This document shows positions 7,658 to 16,039 of a DNA stretch of 45,730 nucleotides, one piece after another. The stretch is from Desulforudis sp. Its GTDB lineage: Bacteria > Bacillota > Desulfotomaculia > Desulfotomaculales > Desulforudaceae. The translations under genes were made by a program, and so were the position numbers. The notes beneath the pieces were generated by a model. That model ran no database searches. It was not told where the DNA came from and was given only the letters and a program-made list of their open reading frames with translations. The first letter of the stretch is position 1. Every line of letters begins with the position of its first letter. The stretch is taken from contig JAHRFU010000024.1 in the NCBI GenBank assembly GCA_019084485.1, positions 1 through 45,730 on the forward strand. Direction: 5' to 3'.

Positions 7658-8677
7658 TTATGGTTTCTCGATGCTGATGGCGTGTGCGATACCGGGGATG
7701 TTGTCGCCCTGCTGAAATGAGGTGGGGCTGTGCAGTGCTCCGGTGGGCACCATCAACAGGCGCCGAATTTGGCCCTCCATCAGCTGCCGGTAGAGGTAAC
7801 CGTAGACGACCACCGCTGAGGAGGCACATCCGCTCGCACCCGCGTGCACGTCCTGTTTCTCGGTATCGTACAGAATCAGGCCGCAGTCCTCGTAATTATC
7901 CGAAAGATCGAATCCACCCTTGGAGACGGCCAGTTTTTTGGTCAGATCCTTCCCAAACTTGCCTAAGTCTCCGGTGACGATCAAGTCGTAATAACCGGGG
8001 CTTCGTCCAGTGTCGGCAAAATGGCGTACAAGCGTGTCGGCCGCTGCGGGAGCCATTGCGGCACCGACATTCTGCACGTCCTTGATCCCCAAGTCAACCA
8101 GTTTGCCGACTGTAAACATGGTGATCTGCGGTCCATCTCCGGTACCACCGGGCGCAACCAGAGCCGCCCCGGCACCGGTAACAGTCCACTGTGTGGTCGG
8201 CTTGCGGTGGCTACCGTATTCAGTGGGGTAACGGTACTGCCTCTCGGCTGTCGCGTTATGGCTGGAAGTTGCGGCCAGTACCAGGTTGGCATAGCCGCCG
8301 TCAACCAGCATAGTAGCCAACGCCAGCCCTTCCCCGGAGGAAGAGCAGGCACCGTAGATGCCAAGGTAGGGAATAGCCAGTTCAACCGCGGAAAAGGCGG
8401 ATGTGGTGATCTGGTTTAGAAGATCCCCGGCCAGGAAGAAATCTACTTCCTGCGGTGTTTTTCCGGCCTTGTTCATGCAAGTCCAGCAGGCGTTCAAAGC
8501 CATTTCCCGCTCGGCAGCTTCGAAACTGCGCTCGCCGGCCATCATATCGGTATAAATATGGTCAAAGTAGGGCTGAAGGGGTCCCTGACCCTCAAAAGGG
8601 CCTACGACAGCGGCGGTGCTGATGATTACCGGCGGATTCTCCGGCTGGTAGGTCTGTTTGCCGATTTTGCGGGCCAC
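7658..8677 (-). CDS. spoVAD: Stage V sporulation protein AD
   Basis: A 339-aa soluble protein with a thiolase-like fold and strong SpoVAD features: an N-terminal VGPFEGQGPL-type stretch, IYGACSSSGEGLALA near the centre and a C-terminal HSPTSFQQGDNIPGIAHAIS motif. SpoVAD binds dipicolinic acid and works with SpoVAC and SpoVAE in its transport into the forespore. The start is GTG at 8677 after GGGAG. Length (about 338 aa) is full. spoVAC lies 36 nt upstream and spoVAE 15 nt downstream, so this is one operon. Confidence 0.95.
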   Translation of the reverse strand: MARKIGKQTYQPENPPVIISTAAVVGPFEGQGPLQPYFDHIYTDMMAGERSFEAAEREMALNACWTCMNKAGKTPQEVDFFLAGDLLNQITTSAFSAVELAIPYLGIYGACSSSGEGLALATMLVDGGYANLVLAATSSHNATAERQYRYPTEYGSHRKPTTQWTVTGAGAALVAPGGTGDGPQITMFTVGKLVDLGIKDVQNVGAAMAPAAADTLVRHFADTGRSPGYYDLIVTGDLGKFGKDLTKKLAVSKGGFDLSDNYEDCGLILYDTEKQDVHAGASGCASSAVVVYGYLYRQLMEGQIRRLLMVPTGALHSPTSFQQGDNIPGIAHAISIEKP

Positions 8678-8713
8678 GTCAACACTCCCGTTTCTTGTTA
8701 CGCTGTAGCTGTA

Positions 8714-9184
8714 CTAAAAGATGAATATCGCGTAGATTAGACCGATAACAAAGGCTGTAACCACGCCAAAGGTGATTACGCTCCCGGCCAGGATAAACAT
8801 CTTGCTGCCCACGCCAAATACCAGCCCTTCACGTTTAAATTCCAGGGCCGCAGACGCGAGCGAATTGGCGAAGCCGGTGACTGGTACGGAGACGCCGGCC
8901 CCCGCTACGCGGGCGATCTTATCGAACAAGCCAAGGCCGGTCAGTAGGGCGGCAATGAAGATCATCGTGGCCACAGCCGGACTGGCTGCCTCTTTTACGT
9001 CCATATCTAAGGTGAAACGGTAGAAGTCAATAAAACCCTGACCGATGAGGGCGATCAGGCCGCCGAAAAAGAAGGCCAGCAGGGCGTTCTTGCCATACCT
9101 TGGCCGTGGCACGGTGTCACGAACCAGTTCGGTGTAGCGTTTTTGGTCAACCGTCAGTTTTTTCTTCTTTGGGTCTCGAGCCAC
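8714..9184 (-). CDS. spoVAC: Stage V sporulation protein AC
   Basis: A 156-aa membrane protein with a basic N-terminus (RDPKKKKLTVDQKRY) and about four hydrophobic segments; ALIGQGFIDFYR and VPVTGFANSLASAALEFKR are typical of SpoVAC. In Bacillus SpoVAC behaves as a mechanosensitive channel for dipicolinic acid. The GTG start at 9184 follows GGAGGAGGG. It is the first gene of spoVAC-D-E; no spoVAA, spoVAB or spoVAF is beside it. A sigma-G-like promoter sits just upstream. Confidence 0.93.
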   Translation of the reverse strand: MARDPKKKKLTVDQKRYTELVRDTVPRPRYGKNALLAFFFGGLIALIGQGFIDFYRFTLDMDVKEAASPAVATMIFIAALLTGLGLFDKIARVAGAGVSVPVTGFANSLASAALEFKREGLVFGVGSKMFILAGSVITFGVVTAFVIGLIYAIFIF

Positions 9185-9205
9185 TGATATGATCCCTCCT
9201 CCGCC

Positions 9206-9235
9206 TATTTTGTTTCTTCGGCACTTGCTTAATGC
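9206..9235 (-). promoter_or_regulatory. Possible sigma-G promoter for spoVAC
   Basis: On the minus strand GCATT (9235-9231) resembles the sigma-G -35 element (GHATR), and CAAAATA (9212-9206) matches the -10 element CATNNTA at six of seven positions, with an 18-nt spacer. The SD of spoVAC lies just downstream. This fits forespore expression but is a motif match only. Confidence 0.4.
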
Positions 9236-9243
9236 ACCAAGAG

Positions 9244-10041
9244 TCAGGCGATATCCCGCCGATTCAGGAAGGTAAAGGAAGCAGCCAGCAGGACTAGCCC
9301 TACCGTGAAGAGGATGATCAGGTTTTCCGCCGGACTGGCGATACCCTCCAGAGTAACACCTGGTGTGTAATAGGTGAAGATGGTGAATGGGAGCAGGAAT
9401 TCAGCGCGATCCCACAGGTTTCCGATGAAGTGCATGAAGAAGAACAAGGAGGTCAGGCCAGCAGCCAGCCCGTTCGAGCGCGCCGTGTCCGAGGTGAGGG
9501 CGGAGATGGCATAAGCATAGCCGGCAACAGCGAAGAACAGGGCAAAAAGCCCCAATGAAGCCAGCGCCAAGCGCCCCAAGTCCGGTTCAATCAGACCGAG
9601 AAAAGCACCGAGCACCACTCCCAGCCAAGTGGCCAGAGCCAGCAGAAACAGACCGATTAAGGTCACGGCCAGATGCGAGGCCAGGACATAGGTGCGCGAT
9701 ACCGGCCGGCTGAGGATTAAATCGGCGGTGCGCCGGTCGATCTCACCGGCCACAGCCTGGGTGGCCGAGGAAATGATGAAGGCGGCAAAGAGCACCAGAA
9801 TTAGAGGGTGTGACAGGCCCAACCCCAGGTAACCGGGAAGGGAGGCAAACGGTAGGTTTGCGTCACCGACCAAGTTCTTGATGGTCGGAGGCAGTGCCTC
9901 CATAAACTCCGCACCGGCCTGGTGCACGGTTGGGAATGTGGCGGCAATCAGGTACATGAACGAGGAAAGCGCCAAGAAATAGACGAGGATCAGGTTGCGC
10001 CGGCGGCGAAAGACATTGGCGATCAGGTTGGCGTGGAACAT
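9244..10041 (-). CDS. ABC-2 type transporter permease
   Basis: A 265-aa protein with about six hydrophobic segments, ending shortly after the last one (FLNRRDIA). EIDRRTADLILSRPVSR between the second and third membrane segments is typical of ABC-2 permeases. The start codon (10041) lies inside the 3' end of the ATPase gene, which overlaps it by 19 nt, so translation is probably coupled. The pair would form an exporter in the cytoplasmic membrane. The substrate is unknown; similar pairs export drugs, peptides or polymers. Confidence 0.87.
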   Translation of the reverse strand: MFHANLIANVFRRRRNLILVYFLALSSFMYLIAATFPTVHQAGAEFMEALPPTIKNLVGDANLPFASLPGYLGLGLSHPLILVLFAAFIISSATQAVAGEIDRRTADLILSRPVSRTYVLASHLAVTLIGLFLLALATWLGVVLGAFLGLIEPDLGRLALASLGLFALFFAVAGYAYAISALTSDTARSNGLAAGLTSLFFFMHFIGNLWDRAEFLLPFTIFTYYTPGVTLEGIASPAENLIILFTVGLVLLAASFTFLNRRDIA

Positions 10042-10937
10042 CGGGCGGACTCCTCCCTGTAGAACTCCAAAAAGATATCTTCCAGGGACGCCCGCTGGAC
10101 GCTAAGGTCGGAGACATTCGTTCGGGCCAGTGTGCTGAGCAGGGGGTTTAGGTCTCCCCGAACCTTGAGTTCGGCCCGCTGCCCATTACTGAAAACCACG
10201 TCCACGCCAGGGATATCGAAGATGCCGTCACCGGCAGGTTGCTCCAAGACGACCTCCACGTGGTGCACGAGCTTGGCTTGAAGGTCTTCTATCCGTTCAT
10301 CGGCGACCAGCCGGCCCTGACGGATGATGCCAACCCGCTCGCACACCCGCTCCACCTCGCCCAGGTTATGCGAGGACATAAAGATGGTCTTGCCCCGTTC
10401 CCGCCAATCCCGCAGCACTTCATAGAACCGCCGCTGAATCAAGGGATCCAGGCCTTCGGTCGGCTCATCCAGAATCAGGAGATCCGGGTCGTGCTGAAAG
10501 GCCTGGATGATGCCCAGTTTCTGCTTCATTCCGCGGGAGTACTTCTTAACCGGGGTGCGCAGAGCTGATGGGGGCAGCTCCAGAGTCTCAATCAGATGAT
10601 CACGGATGACGGTGTCCTTAAGTCCGTAGAAACGTCCGAGGAAACGCAGCACCTGGCTTCCGCGCATGTCCTCATAGAGTCGCAGTTCACCGGGCAGGTA
10701 GCCGATTTTCCGCCGTAGCTCCGGATTGGTCAAACAGACCTCTTTACCTAAGACCCAGGCCTTCCCGGCAGTCGGACGGATCAAGCCGAGTAGCAGGCGG
10801 ATCAGCGTTGTTTTACCGGCCCCGTTGGCGCCCAGGAAACCGAAGATGGTTCCTTCGTCGATCTCCAGGTCCACTTCGCTGAGTGCGGTAGTCGTCCCAT
10901 AGTGTTTGGTAAGACCCTTGGTTACAATAACGGGCAA
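10023..10937 (-). CDS. ABC transporter ATP-binding protein
   Basis: A 304-aa ATPase. The Walker A motif is GANGAGKTT (near residue 36), the signature is YSRGMKQKLG, and Walker B is LLILDEPTEGLD, followed by the H-loop SSHNLGEVE. A C-terminal extension of about 80 residues after the ATPase core is typical of CcmA-like drug and antibiotic exporters. TTG start at 10937 follows AAGGAG by 10 nt. It is the first gene of a two-gene operon with the ABC-2 permease and is divergent from buk. Nothing in the pair identifies the substrate. Confidence 0.9.
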   Translation of the reverse strand: MPVIVTKGLTKHYGTTTALSEVDLEIDEGTIFGFLGANGAGKTTLIRLLLGLIRPTAGKAWVLGKEVCLTNPELRRKIGYLPGELRLYEDMRGSQVLRFLGRFYGLKDTVIRDHLIETLELPPSALRTPVKKYSRGMKQKLGIIQAFQHDPDLLILDEPTEGLDPLIQRRFYEVLRDWRERGKTIFMSSHNLGEVERVCERVGIIRQGRLVADERIEDLQAKLVHHVEVVLEQPAGDGIFDIPGVDVVFSNGQRAELKVRGDLNPLLSTLARTNVSDLSVQRASLEDIFLEFYREESARCSTPT

Positions 10938-11105
10938 AAGGCGGTTGCTCCTTACTTTGAATATTTTTGGGTGTAGTGCATATTATTTGCGCGGACGGTG
11001 TCTCCTATCCGGTGTAACCAACCGGTGACTGCTCTGGAAGGATTGTCCTTCCCCGGGGTCGAAATCTAGCCAAAGCCGAACTGTTGTAATCTGGAGGACA
11101 GATAG

Positions 11106-12182
11106 TTGCATCGGATACTGGTAATCAATCCGGGCTCCACTTCGACCAAAATCGCGGTCTATGAAAACGAACAGAATCTCCTGCACAGGGTTCTGTCCCA
11201 CTCCAGCGCTGACCTGGCCCGTTTTAGCTCAGTGAACGACCAGCAGGACTATCGCTGGGAACACCTTTTGGAGGCATTGCAGGAGAGCAACTGTTCACTT
11301 TCCGGGTTTTCGGCGGTTGCGGCCAGGGGAGGCCTTCTGAAACCGCTCTCCGGTGGGGTGTACCTGATCGACGACGAGATGGATGATGACTTGGTACAGA
11401 GTCGTTACGGCGAGCATGCCTCCAACCTCGGTGGGCTTTTAGCCCGCAGATTAGCCCTGGAATTGGGGATACCGGCCTTCACGGTGGATCCGGTTTCTGT
11501 GGATGAACTCGAGGAGCCAGCCCGGTTTTCAGGTCTTAACGGGATCACCCGGGTAAGCCTTTCTCACGCGCTCAATACTAAAGCCGTTTCCCGTCGGGTG
11601 GCGGAACGCATGGGACGTGAATACGGTGAGGTTAACCTGGTCGTGGCGCACCTCGGAAGCGGGATTTCGGTTTCGGCCCACCGCAAGGGCCGCATGGTCG
11701 ATGTTAACAACGCTAACAACGAAGGGCCGTTTTCCTTGGAACGGTGCGGAACCCTCCCGGCGCTAAGCCTGATCAACTTGGGCACGGACGGGAAGCATAC
11801 AAGACAGGAATTGATCGGGAAGGTCACCCGGACCGGCGGGGTGTACTCATACCTTGGAACCAAAGACCTCCAAGCGGTTGAACAGCGGATTGCACAGGGA
11901 GACCGGGAGGCAGAAACGGTGATTGAGGCCATGTGCTACCAGGTAGCTAAAGAAATCGGGGCGATGGCCGCCGTTTTAGAGGGAAAGGTAGATTGGGTAA
12001 TACTGACCGGTGGGATGGCATTTTCTAAACGGGTTACAGGGAGTATCGAACGCCGGGTGGCATTCATCGCCCCGGTTGTGATTGAGTCCGGTGAGGCGGA
12101 GTTGGAGGCGCTCGCTCTCGGGGCCCTCCGGGTGTTGCGGGGAACAGAAACGGTGCGTGCCTACGGTACGAAGGAGGAGTAA
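11106..12182 (+). CDS. buk: Butyrate kinase
   Basis: A 358-aa acetokinase-family protein. The N-terminal VINPGSTSTKIAVY is the phosphate-binding motif, and VAHLGSGISVSAH and the C-terminal LTGGMAFSKR are typical of butyrate kinase. It converts butyryl-phosphate and ADP to butyrate and ATP, or works on branched short acyl-phosphates. The TTG start at 11106 follows CTGGAGGACAG. ptb starts 5 nt after its stop, so the two form an operon in the order buk-ptb, opposite to the common ptb-buk order. Length is normal. The substrate could be isobutyrate or isovalerate from amino-acid degradation. Confidence 0.92.
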   Translation: MHRILVINPGSTSTKIAVYENEQNLLHRVLSHSSADLARFSSVNDQQDYRWEHLLEALQESNCSLSGFSAVAARGGLLKPLSGGVYLIDDEMDDDLVQSRYGEHASNLGGLLARRLALELGIPAFTVDPVSVDELEEPARFSGLNGITRVSLSHALNTKAVSRRVAERMGREYGEVNLVVAHLGSGISVSAHRKGRMVDVNNANNEGPFSLERCGTLPALSLINLGTDGKHTRQELIGKVTRTGGVYSYLGTKDLQAVEQRIAQGDREAETVIEAMCYQVAKEIGAMAAVLEGKVDWVILTGGMAFSKRVTGSIERRVAFIAPVVIESGEAELEALALGALRVLRGTETVRAYGTKEE

Positions 12183-12187
12183 CCGGC

Positions 12188-13108
12188 GTGGCCTTTGAAA
12201 ACTTCAGGCAGGTTTTTACGGAACTAAAGAATTACCGGAAACCAAAGCTGTGTGTGGCGGCTGCCGCAGACGAGACGGTACTCCAGGCCGTACGGGACGC
12301 CCGTAAGGAGGATCTGGTTGATTTCATCCTGGTCGGCCACGAGGAAAAGATCTGGCGGATGGCGATGACAATCAGCCTGAATCTAGGCGGCATCGAGATC
12401 ATCAATGTCCGGGATCCACTGGAAGCGGTGCAGCGGGCGGTTGGCGCAGTCGCCAAAGGACAGGCCGATTTCCTGATGAAGGGGATGGTAAACACCACGG
12501 ATTTGCTCCGCGCAGTTCTTAACCGGGAGTCAGGGCTACGTACCGGAAACCTCTTAAGCCATATTGCCGTTTATGAAATCCCGGGGTACTATCGCCTAAT
12601 TTATATGACCGACGGGGGCATCAACATCACCCCCGACCTGGAGCAAAAGAAAGCGATTATCCAAAATGCGGTGGACTTCATGCGGTCGGTCGGGTTAGAA
12701 CGCCCCTGCGTGGCTGTACTCTCCGCTAATGAGCTGATCAACCCGAAGATGCCGTCCTCGGTGGACGCTGGACGACTTAAGGAAATGGCGCAATCCGGTG
12801 AGATCCGGGGCGCGGAGATTGACGGGCCGATCGCCCTGGACGTGGCGATCAACCTGGAGGCGGCGGAACACAAGGGCCTTGAAAGCCCCGTGGCTGGACG
12901 GGCCGATCTCCTCGCCGTCCCCAACATTGAGGCCGGCAACCTGCTCGGGAAGTCGATAATGTATTTCGCCGGCGGCAAGATGGCCGGTCTGGTACTGGGT
13001 GCCGCCAGACCGATCGTGGTTACTTCCCGCCACGAAACCCCTTATGGAAAGATGGCTTCAATTGCCCTGGGTGCCTACTCGGTGGTCCGTAACGAAAGCA
13101 ATTCCTAG
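12188..13108 (+). CDS. ptb: Phosphate butyryltransferase
   Basis: A 306-aa protein of the phosphate acetyl/butyryltransferase family, with ADFLMKGMVNTTDLLRAVL and a C-terminal GKSIMYFAGGKMAGLVLGA block typical of Ptb. It exchanges phosphate for CoA on butyryl-CoA or related acyl-CoA, feeding butyrate kinase. GTG start at 12188 follows AAGGAGGAG inside the end of buk. In a complete pathway the pair conserves one ATP per acyl-CoA. No acyl-CoA dehydrogenase or thiolase gene lies next to it here. Confidence 0.92.
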   Translation: MAFENFRQVFTELKNYRKPKLCVAAAADETVLQAVRDARKEDLVDFILVGHEEKIWRMAMTISLNLGGIEIINVRDPLEAVQRAVGAVAKGQADFLMKGMVNTTDLLRAVLNRESGLRTGNLLSHIAVYEIPGYYRLIYMTDGGINITPDLEQKKAIIQNAVDFMRSVGLERPCVAVLSANELINPKMPSSVDAGRLKEMAQSGEIRGAEIDGPIALDVAINLEAAEHKGLESPVAGRADLLAVPNIEAGNLLGKSIMYFAGGKMAGLVLGAARPIVVTSRHETPYGKMASIALGAYSVVRNESNS

Positions 13109-13112
13109 ATAT

Positions 13113-13142
13113 TTGACGCCGGTCGGTTGTAAATGCTAGTAT
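13113..13142 (+). promoter_or_regulatory. Sigma-A-like promoter for the flavin-reductase-like gene
   Basis: TTGACG (13113-13118) and TAGTAT (13137-13142) with an 18-nt spacer and a TG extended -10 (TGC before TAGTAT). It lies just after ptb, so the next gene can be transcribed on its own. A near-identical pair of hexamers precedes ald. Confidence 0.6.
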
Positions 13143-13186
13143 ATGATCAAAATTAGGCACATCACCCATTTAAAGGGGGAGTTATC

Positions 13187-13756
13187 ATCAGTAAGGTAGT
13201 ACGTAAAGCAGTTCCGGCCCTGATGCCGGTGCCGGTGGTGTTGGTGACGGCTGCGGCGGAAGGTTTTCGGCCGAATATGATCACTATTGCTTGGACGGGC
13301 ATTGTCAACTCGGAGCCCCCGATGGTGTATGTCAGTATCAGGCCGTCCCGCCACACGTATGAACTGGTGCGCCGGAGCGGGGAATATGTGATCAACGTGC
13401 CGTCAGTAGATCAGGTTCGGCAAACGGACTACTGTGGAGTGGTCTCGGGTCGTGATGTGGACAAGTTCAAGGAAACCGGGCTGACTCCGGTGCCTGCCGC
13501 TCACGTGAAGGCCCCTCTGATCAAAGAATTCCCTGTAAACCTGGAGTGCCGTGTGGTTGAAACGGTCAAACTCCCGACGCACGACGTGTTTATCGGGGAA
13601 GTGCTGGCCGTGCATTTTAATGAGGAAGTTCTGAACGAAAACGGCCGGGTAGACGTGGACAAGGTCAGACCCTATGCCTTCTGTATGCAGGAATACCGTA
13701 CAGTGGTTGAGCAGATCGGCGGATACGGGTTCTCCAAAGGGGTAGAGCACAAATAG
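13187..13756 (+). CDS. Flavin reductase-like FMN-binding split-barrel protein, apparent AUC start
   Basis: A protein of about 189 aa of the flavin reductase-like family (FMN-binding split barrel), with MPVPVVLVTA, MITIAWTGIVNSEPPMVYVSIRP and EYVINVPS as recognisable family blocks, each short. Such proteins bind FMN and reduce flavin or act in electron transfer. The frame has no ATG, GTG or TTG between the stop at 13154 and ATG 13223, which lacks an SD and would cut into the barrel. AAAGGGGGAG (13172-13181) is instead spaced 5 nt before ATC 13187, giving an ISKVVRKAVPAL N-terminus where relatives have MSK-like starts. I therefore place the start at ATC 13187 (or 13184), tentatively. Confidence 0.8.
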   Translation: MSKVVRKAVPALMPVPVVLVTAAAEGFRPNMITIAWTGIVNSEPPMVYVSIRPSRHTYELVRRSGEYVINVPSVDQVRQTDYCGVVSGRDVDKFKETGLTPVPAAHVKAPLIKEFPVNLECRVVETVKLPTHDVFIGEVLAVHFNEEVLNENGRVDVDKVRPYAFCMQEYRTVVEQIGGYGFSKGVEHK

Positions 13757-13799
13757 CATTCCGGGTTCTGCCACTATCAATACAGATACCATGCAGTAT

Positions 13800-13830
13800 A
13801 GGTGGTAGCTTCAGGTTGCCGCCTTTTTTG
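13800..13830 (+). terminator. Possible terminator after the flavin-reductase-like gene
   Basis: AGGTGG (13800-13805) can pair with CCGCCT (13819-13824), one G-U pair included, followed by a T-run. The stem is short and the loop is 13 nt. Confidence 0.35.
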
Positions 13831-13867
13831 TTTGTCTGGTTCTGCGGAGATTCGGTCACGGCCTCTA

Positions 13868-13966
13868 AACGCCAATTCAATACGCGCCCGTCTGAGCATC
13901 ATTTTGGATTGGTGGGTGAGTGAGAGCCCGGATGTGCTCTGCCTGCAGGAGACCAAAGTGCAGGAT
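13868..13966 (+). pseudogene. xthA: Fragment of exodeoxyribonuclease III
   Basis: The frame reads NANSIRARLSIILDW and then SPDVLCLQETKVQD, which is the N-terminal metal-binding region of exonuclease III, including the catalytic LQETK motif. Before it the normal start (MKIATF-like) is replaced by unrelated sequence, and after about 13966 similarity ends and a stop follows at 14006-14008. Only about 33 residues of an enzyme of roughly 250 remain, so this is a relic. The flanks carry a terminator-like hairpin on the left and the ald promoter on the right. Confidence 0.8.
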
Positions 13967-14044
13967 CATTTGATCAAAAAAGATCCTGCCGCTAGTTCAC
14001 TGCGTTGAGACTTATATTTCCAGAATTAACCTGGGGACATGACG

Positions 14045-14073
14045 TTGACGCTTTTGCTAACCAGTGTTAGTAT
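14045..14073 (+). promoter_or_regulatory. Sigma-A-like promoter for ald
   Basis: TTGACG (14045-14050), a 17-nt spacer and TAGTAT (14068-14073). The spacer contains a dyad, CTAAC with GTTAG, that could be an operator for control by alanine or another signal. The start codon lies 55 nt downstream of the -10. Confidence 0.65.
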
Positions 14074-14128
14074 CTTCTGGATATCAGAATCTGTTTTACA
14101 TAAACTACCATAAGGAGTGTGTCCAGAC

Positions 14129-15226
14129 ATGATCGTGGGCGTACCAAAGGAGATAAAGAAAGACGAGACTCGCGTGCCTCTCACTCCGGGCGGGGTGGAG
14201 ATGCTGTCGCGCGGCGGCCACCAGGTACTTGTGGAGCGTGGCGCCGGTGCGGCCAGCGGTTTTCTTGACGACCAGTACGTTGGGGCCGGGGCCGTAATCG
14301 TCGATAATGCCGCCGACGTCTTCGGCGTGGCCGATATGGTGGTTAAGGTAAAGGAACCACTGCCTTCGGAGTTCGGGTACTTCCGGGAGGGGCAGGTGCT
14401 CTTCACCTTCTTGCATCTGGCTGCGGCTCCGGCCTTGACCAGAGCGCTTATGGAGAGCAAGGTGGTGGGAATCGCCTACGAAACGGTACAGACTGCGGAC
14501 GGGGCCCTGCCGTTGCTGCTACCGATGAGTGAAGTGGCGGGGCGGATGGCGGTTCAGATCGGAACGCGCCTCATGGAGAACGCCTTTGGCGGCAAGGGTG
14601 TCCTGCTTGGCGGCGTGCCGGGCGTGGCACCGGCTGAAGTAGTGATTGTCGGCGGCGGTATTGTGGGCACCAACGCGGCCAAGATCGCCCTCGGGCTCGG
14701 AGCACACGTAACTGTTTTCGATATCAGTGGGCAGCGCCTGCGCTACCTGGACGACGTGTTCCACGGACGGGTTACCACGATAGTGTCCAATCCGATCAAT
14801 ATTGCGGAATATGCGGGGCGGGCCGACCTTCTGGTGGGGGCGGTTCTGGTACCCGGCGCCAGAGCGCCGCGTCTGATCTCCCGCGAGATGGTGCAGAATA
14901 TGGCACCCGGAGCGGTTGTCGTGGACGTGGCCATTGACCAGGGTGGCTGTATCGAGACCATTGACCGGGTTACGTGTCATACCGACCCGACCTACCTGGA
15001 ATACGACGTGGTACACTACGCAGTACCGAACATCCCCGCCGCTGTCGGCCGTACGGCGACAATGGCTTTGACGAACGCGACTTTGCCTTATGTATTGGAA
15101 CTGGCCGGCAAGGGTTGGGAGAAGGCGGTAGACGAAAATCAGGCCCTAGCTAAGGGGATCAATATCCTGGACGGCTCTATCACCAATCAGGGTGTGGCCG
15201 AGGCCCTCTCGGAATTTCTGAACTGA
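14129..15226 (+). CDS. ald: Alanine dehydrogenase
   Basis: A 365-aa enzyme starting MIVGVPKEIKKDETRV, with the family's N-terminal signature and an NAD-binding GGGIVGTNAAKIALGLGA loop in the middle; the C-terminal PNIPAAVGRTAT block is also typical. It oxidises L-alanine to pyruvate and ammonia with NAD+, or runs in reverse. ATG 14129 is chosen because SD AAGGAG (14112-14117) lies 11 nt upstream; a GTG at 14117 overlaps the SD. In spore formers alanine dehydrogenase also serves alanine use during growth and sporulation. It has its own promoter. Confidence 0.95.
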   Translation: MIVGVPKEIKKDETRVPLTPGGVEMLSRGGHQVLVERGAGAASGFLDDQYVGAGAVIVDNAADVFGVADMVVKVKEPLPSEFGYFREGQVLFTFLHLAAAPALTRALMESKVVGIAYETVQTADGALPLLLPMSEVAGRMAVQIGTRLMENAFGGKGVLLGGVPGVAPAEVVIVGGGIVGTNAAKIALGLGAHVTVFDISGQRLRYLDDVFHGRVTTIVSNPINIAEYAGRADLLVGAVLVPGARAPRLISREMVQNMAPGAVVVDVAIDQGGCIETIDRVTCHTDPTYLEYDVVHYAVPNIPAAVGRTATMALTNATLPYVLELAGKGWEKAVDENQALAKGINILDGSITNQGVAEALSEFLN

Positions 15227-15345
15227 CTTTTCAAATCCCAGGCAGGCATAGGGACTAATATGTAGAATCATTATTCTAGGAGATTATTATCACCGTCAAA
15301 CAGTCAAAATAAGGTAATCAACGGCAGAATGGAGGTTGAGTCTAT

Positions 15346-15996
15346 TTGTCTGTTAAGGAAGATGTAGACCGCCTGCTGTACACGCGTCAGTATGCCGGGC
15401 TTGCGAGTCTGGCTGAAAAGGACAGGGCGGCGATCAGTCACTTGTTTTCCCTGATCTATAACCCGGAAGGGTTGACGCGGTGGCGGGCTATCGAGGGTTT
15501 GGGCTACGTTGGAGGCGAATTGGGCCGGCGTGATCCGGACGTCGGCCGGGAGATAATCAGACGTCTTTTCTGGTCTTTGAGCGATGAATCGGGTGACTTT
15601 GGCTGGAGTGCGCCCGAGGCGATCGGTGAAGTAATAAAAAATCAGCCTGACCTGTACGGGAGTTTCACCCCCCAGGTCTTTTCATTTTTTGAGGACGAAA
15701 GGCTACGCCGGGGTGTGATCTGGGCGATGGGTCGGATCGGTAAACGCAACCCCGAACTGGTGCAGGATGCCATTCCGTCCTTGATTGCCGCCCTCAGTGA
15801 TGCAAACCCTCAGGTGCGCGGTTTTGCGGCTTGGTCTCTCGGCGAAATCGGAGTCGAGGATGCTGCCCTGGAACTCAGCCGGTTGCGCGGGGACGTTAAC
15901 ACCGTCCTAATCTACGAGGCCGGAAAGCTCTGGCAGCGTACCGTCGGTGAGGTCGCGATGGACGCTCTGGCCAATATCCGGGGGCGGGTCGGCTAA
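15346..15996 (+). CDS. HEAT-repeat protein (DVU0298-like)
   Basis: A 216-aa helical repeat protein. Paired helices are visible at RWRAIEGLGYVGGEL, FGWSAPEAIGEVIK, LRRGVIWAMGRIGK and VRGFAAWSLGEIG, the pattern of HEAT or PBS-lyase-like repeats. The GDFGWSAPEAIGEV stretch is characteristic of a group found in sulfate reducers and their relatives (DVU0298-like). No catalytic motif is seen; a scaffold or protein-binding role is inferred. The TTG start at 15346 follows GGAGG. The upstream gap contains a small TAGAAT/ATTCTA hairpin. Confidence 0.8.
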   Translation: MSVKEDVDRLLYTRQYAGLASLAEKDRAAISHLFSLIYNPEGLTRWRAIEGLGYVGGELGRRDPDVGREIIRRLFWSLSDESGDFGWSAPEAIGEVIKNQPDLYGSFTPQVFSFFEDERLRRGVIWAMGRIGKRNPELVQDAIPSLIAALSDANPQVRGFAAWSLGEIGVEDAALELSRLRGDVNTVLIYEAGKLWQRTVGEVAMDALANIRGRVG

Positions 15997-16039
15997 TTCT
16001 CGAGGTGCTTGGCAAGGGCTAATGGAGGTATAACCGGGT

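Noticed and set aside
13187-13756. Starting the flavin-reductase-like gene at ATG 13223
   Set aside because: No SD precedes that ATG, and the barrel's first residues would be lost; the AUC reading is kept as tentative.
15290-15325. TAGGAG followed by ATC ACC GTC and a stop after eight codons, like a second AUC start
   Set aside because: The frame is too short to mean anything, and the true gene start (TTG 15346) has its own SD.
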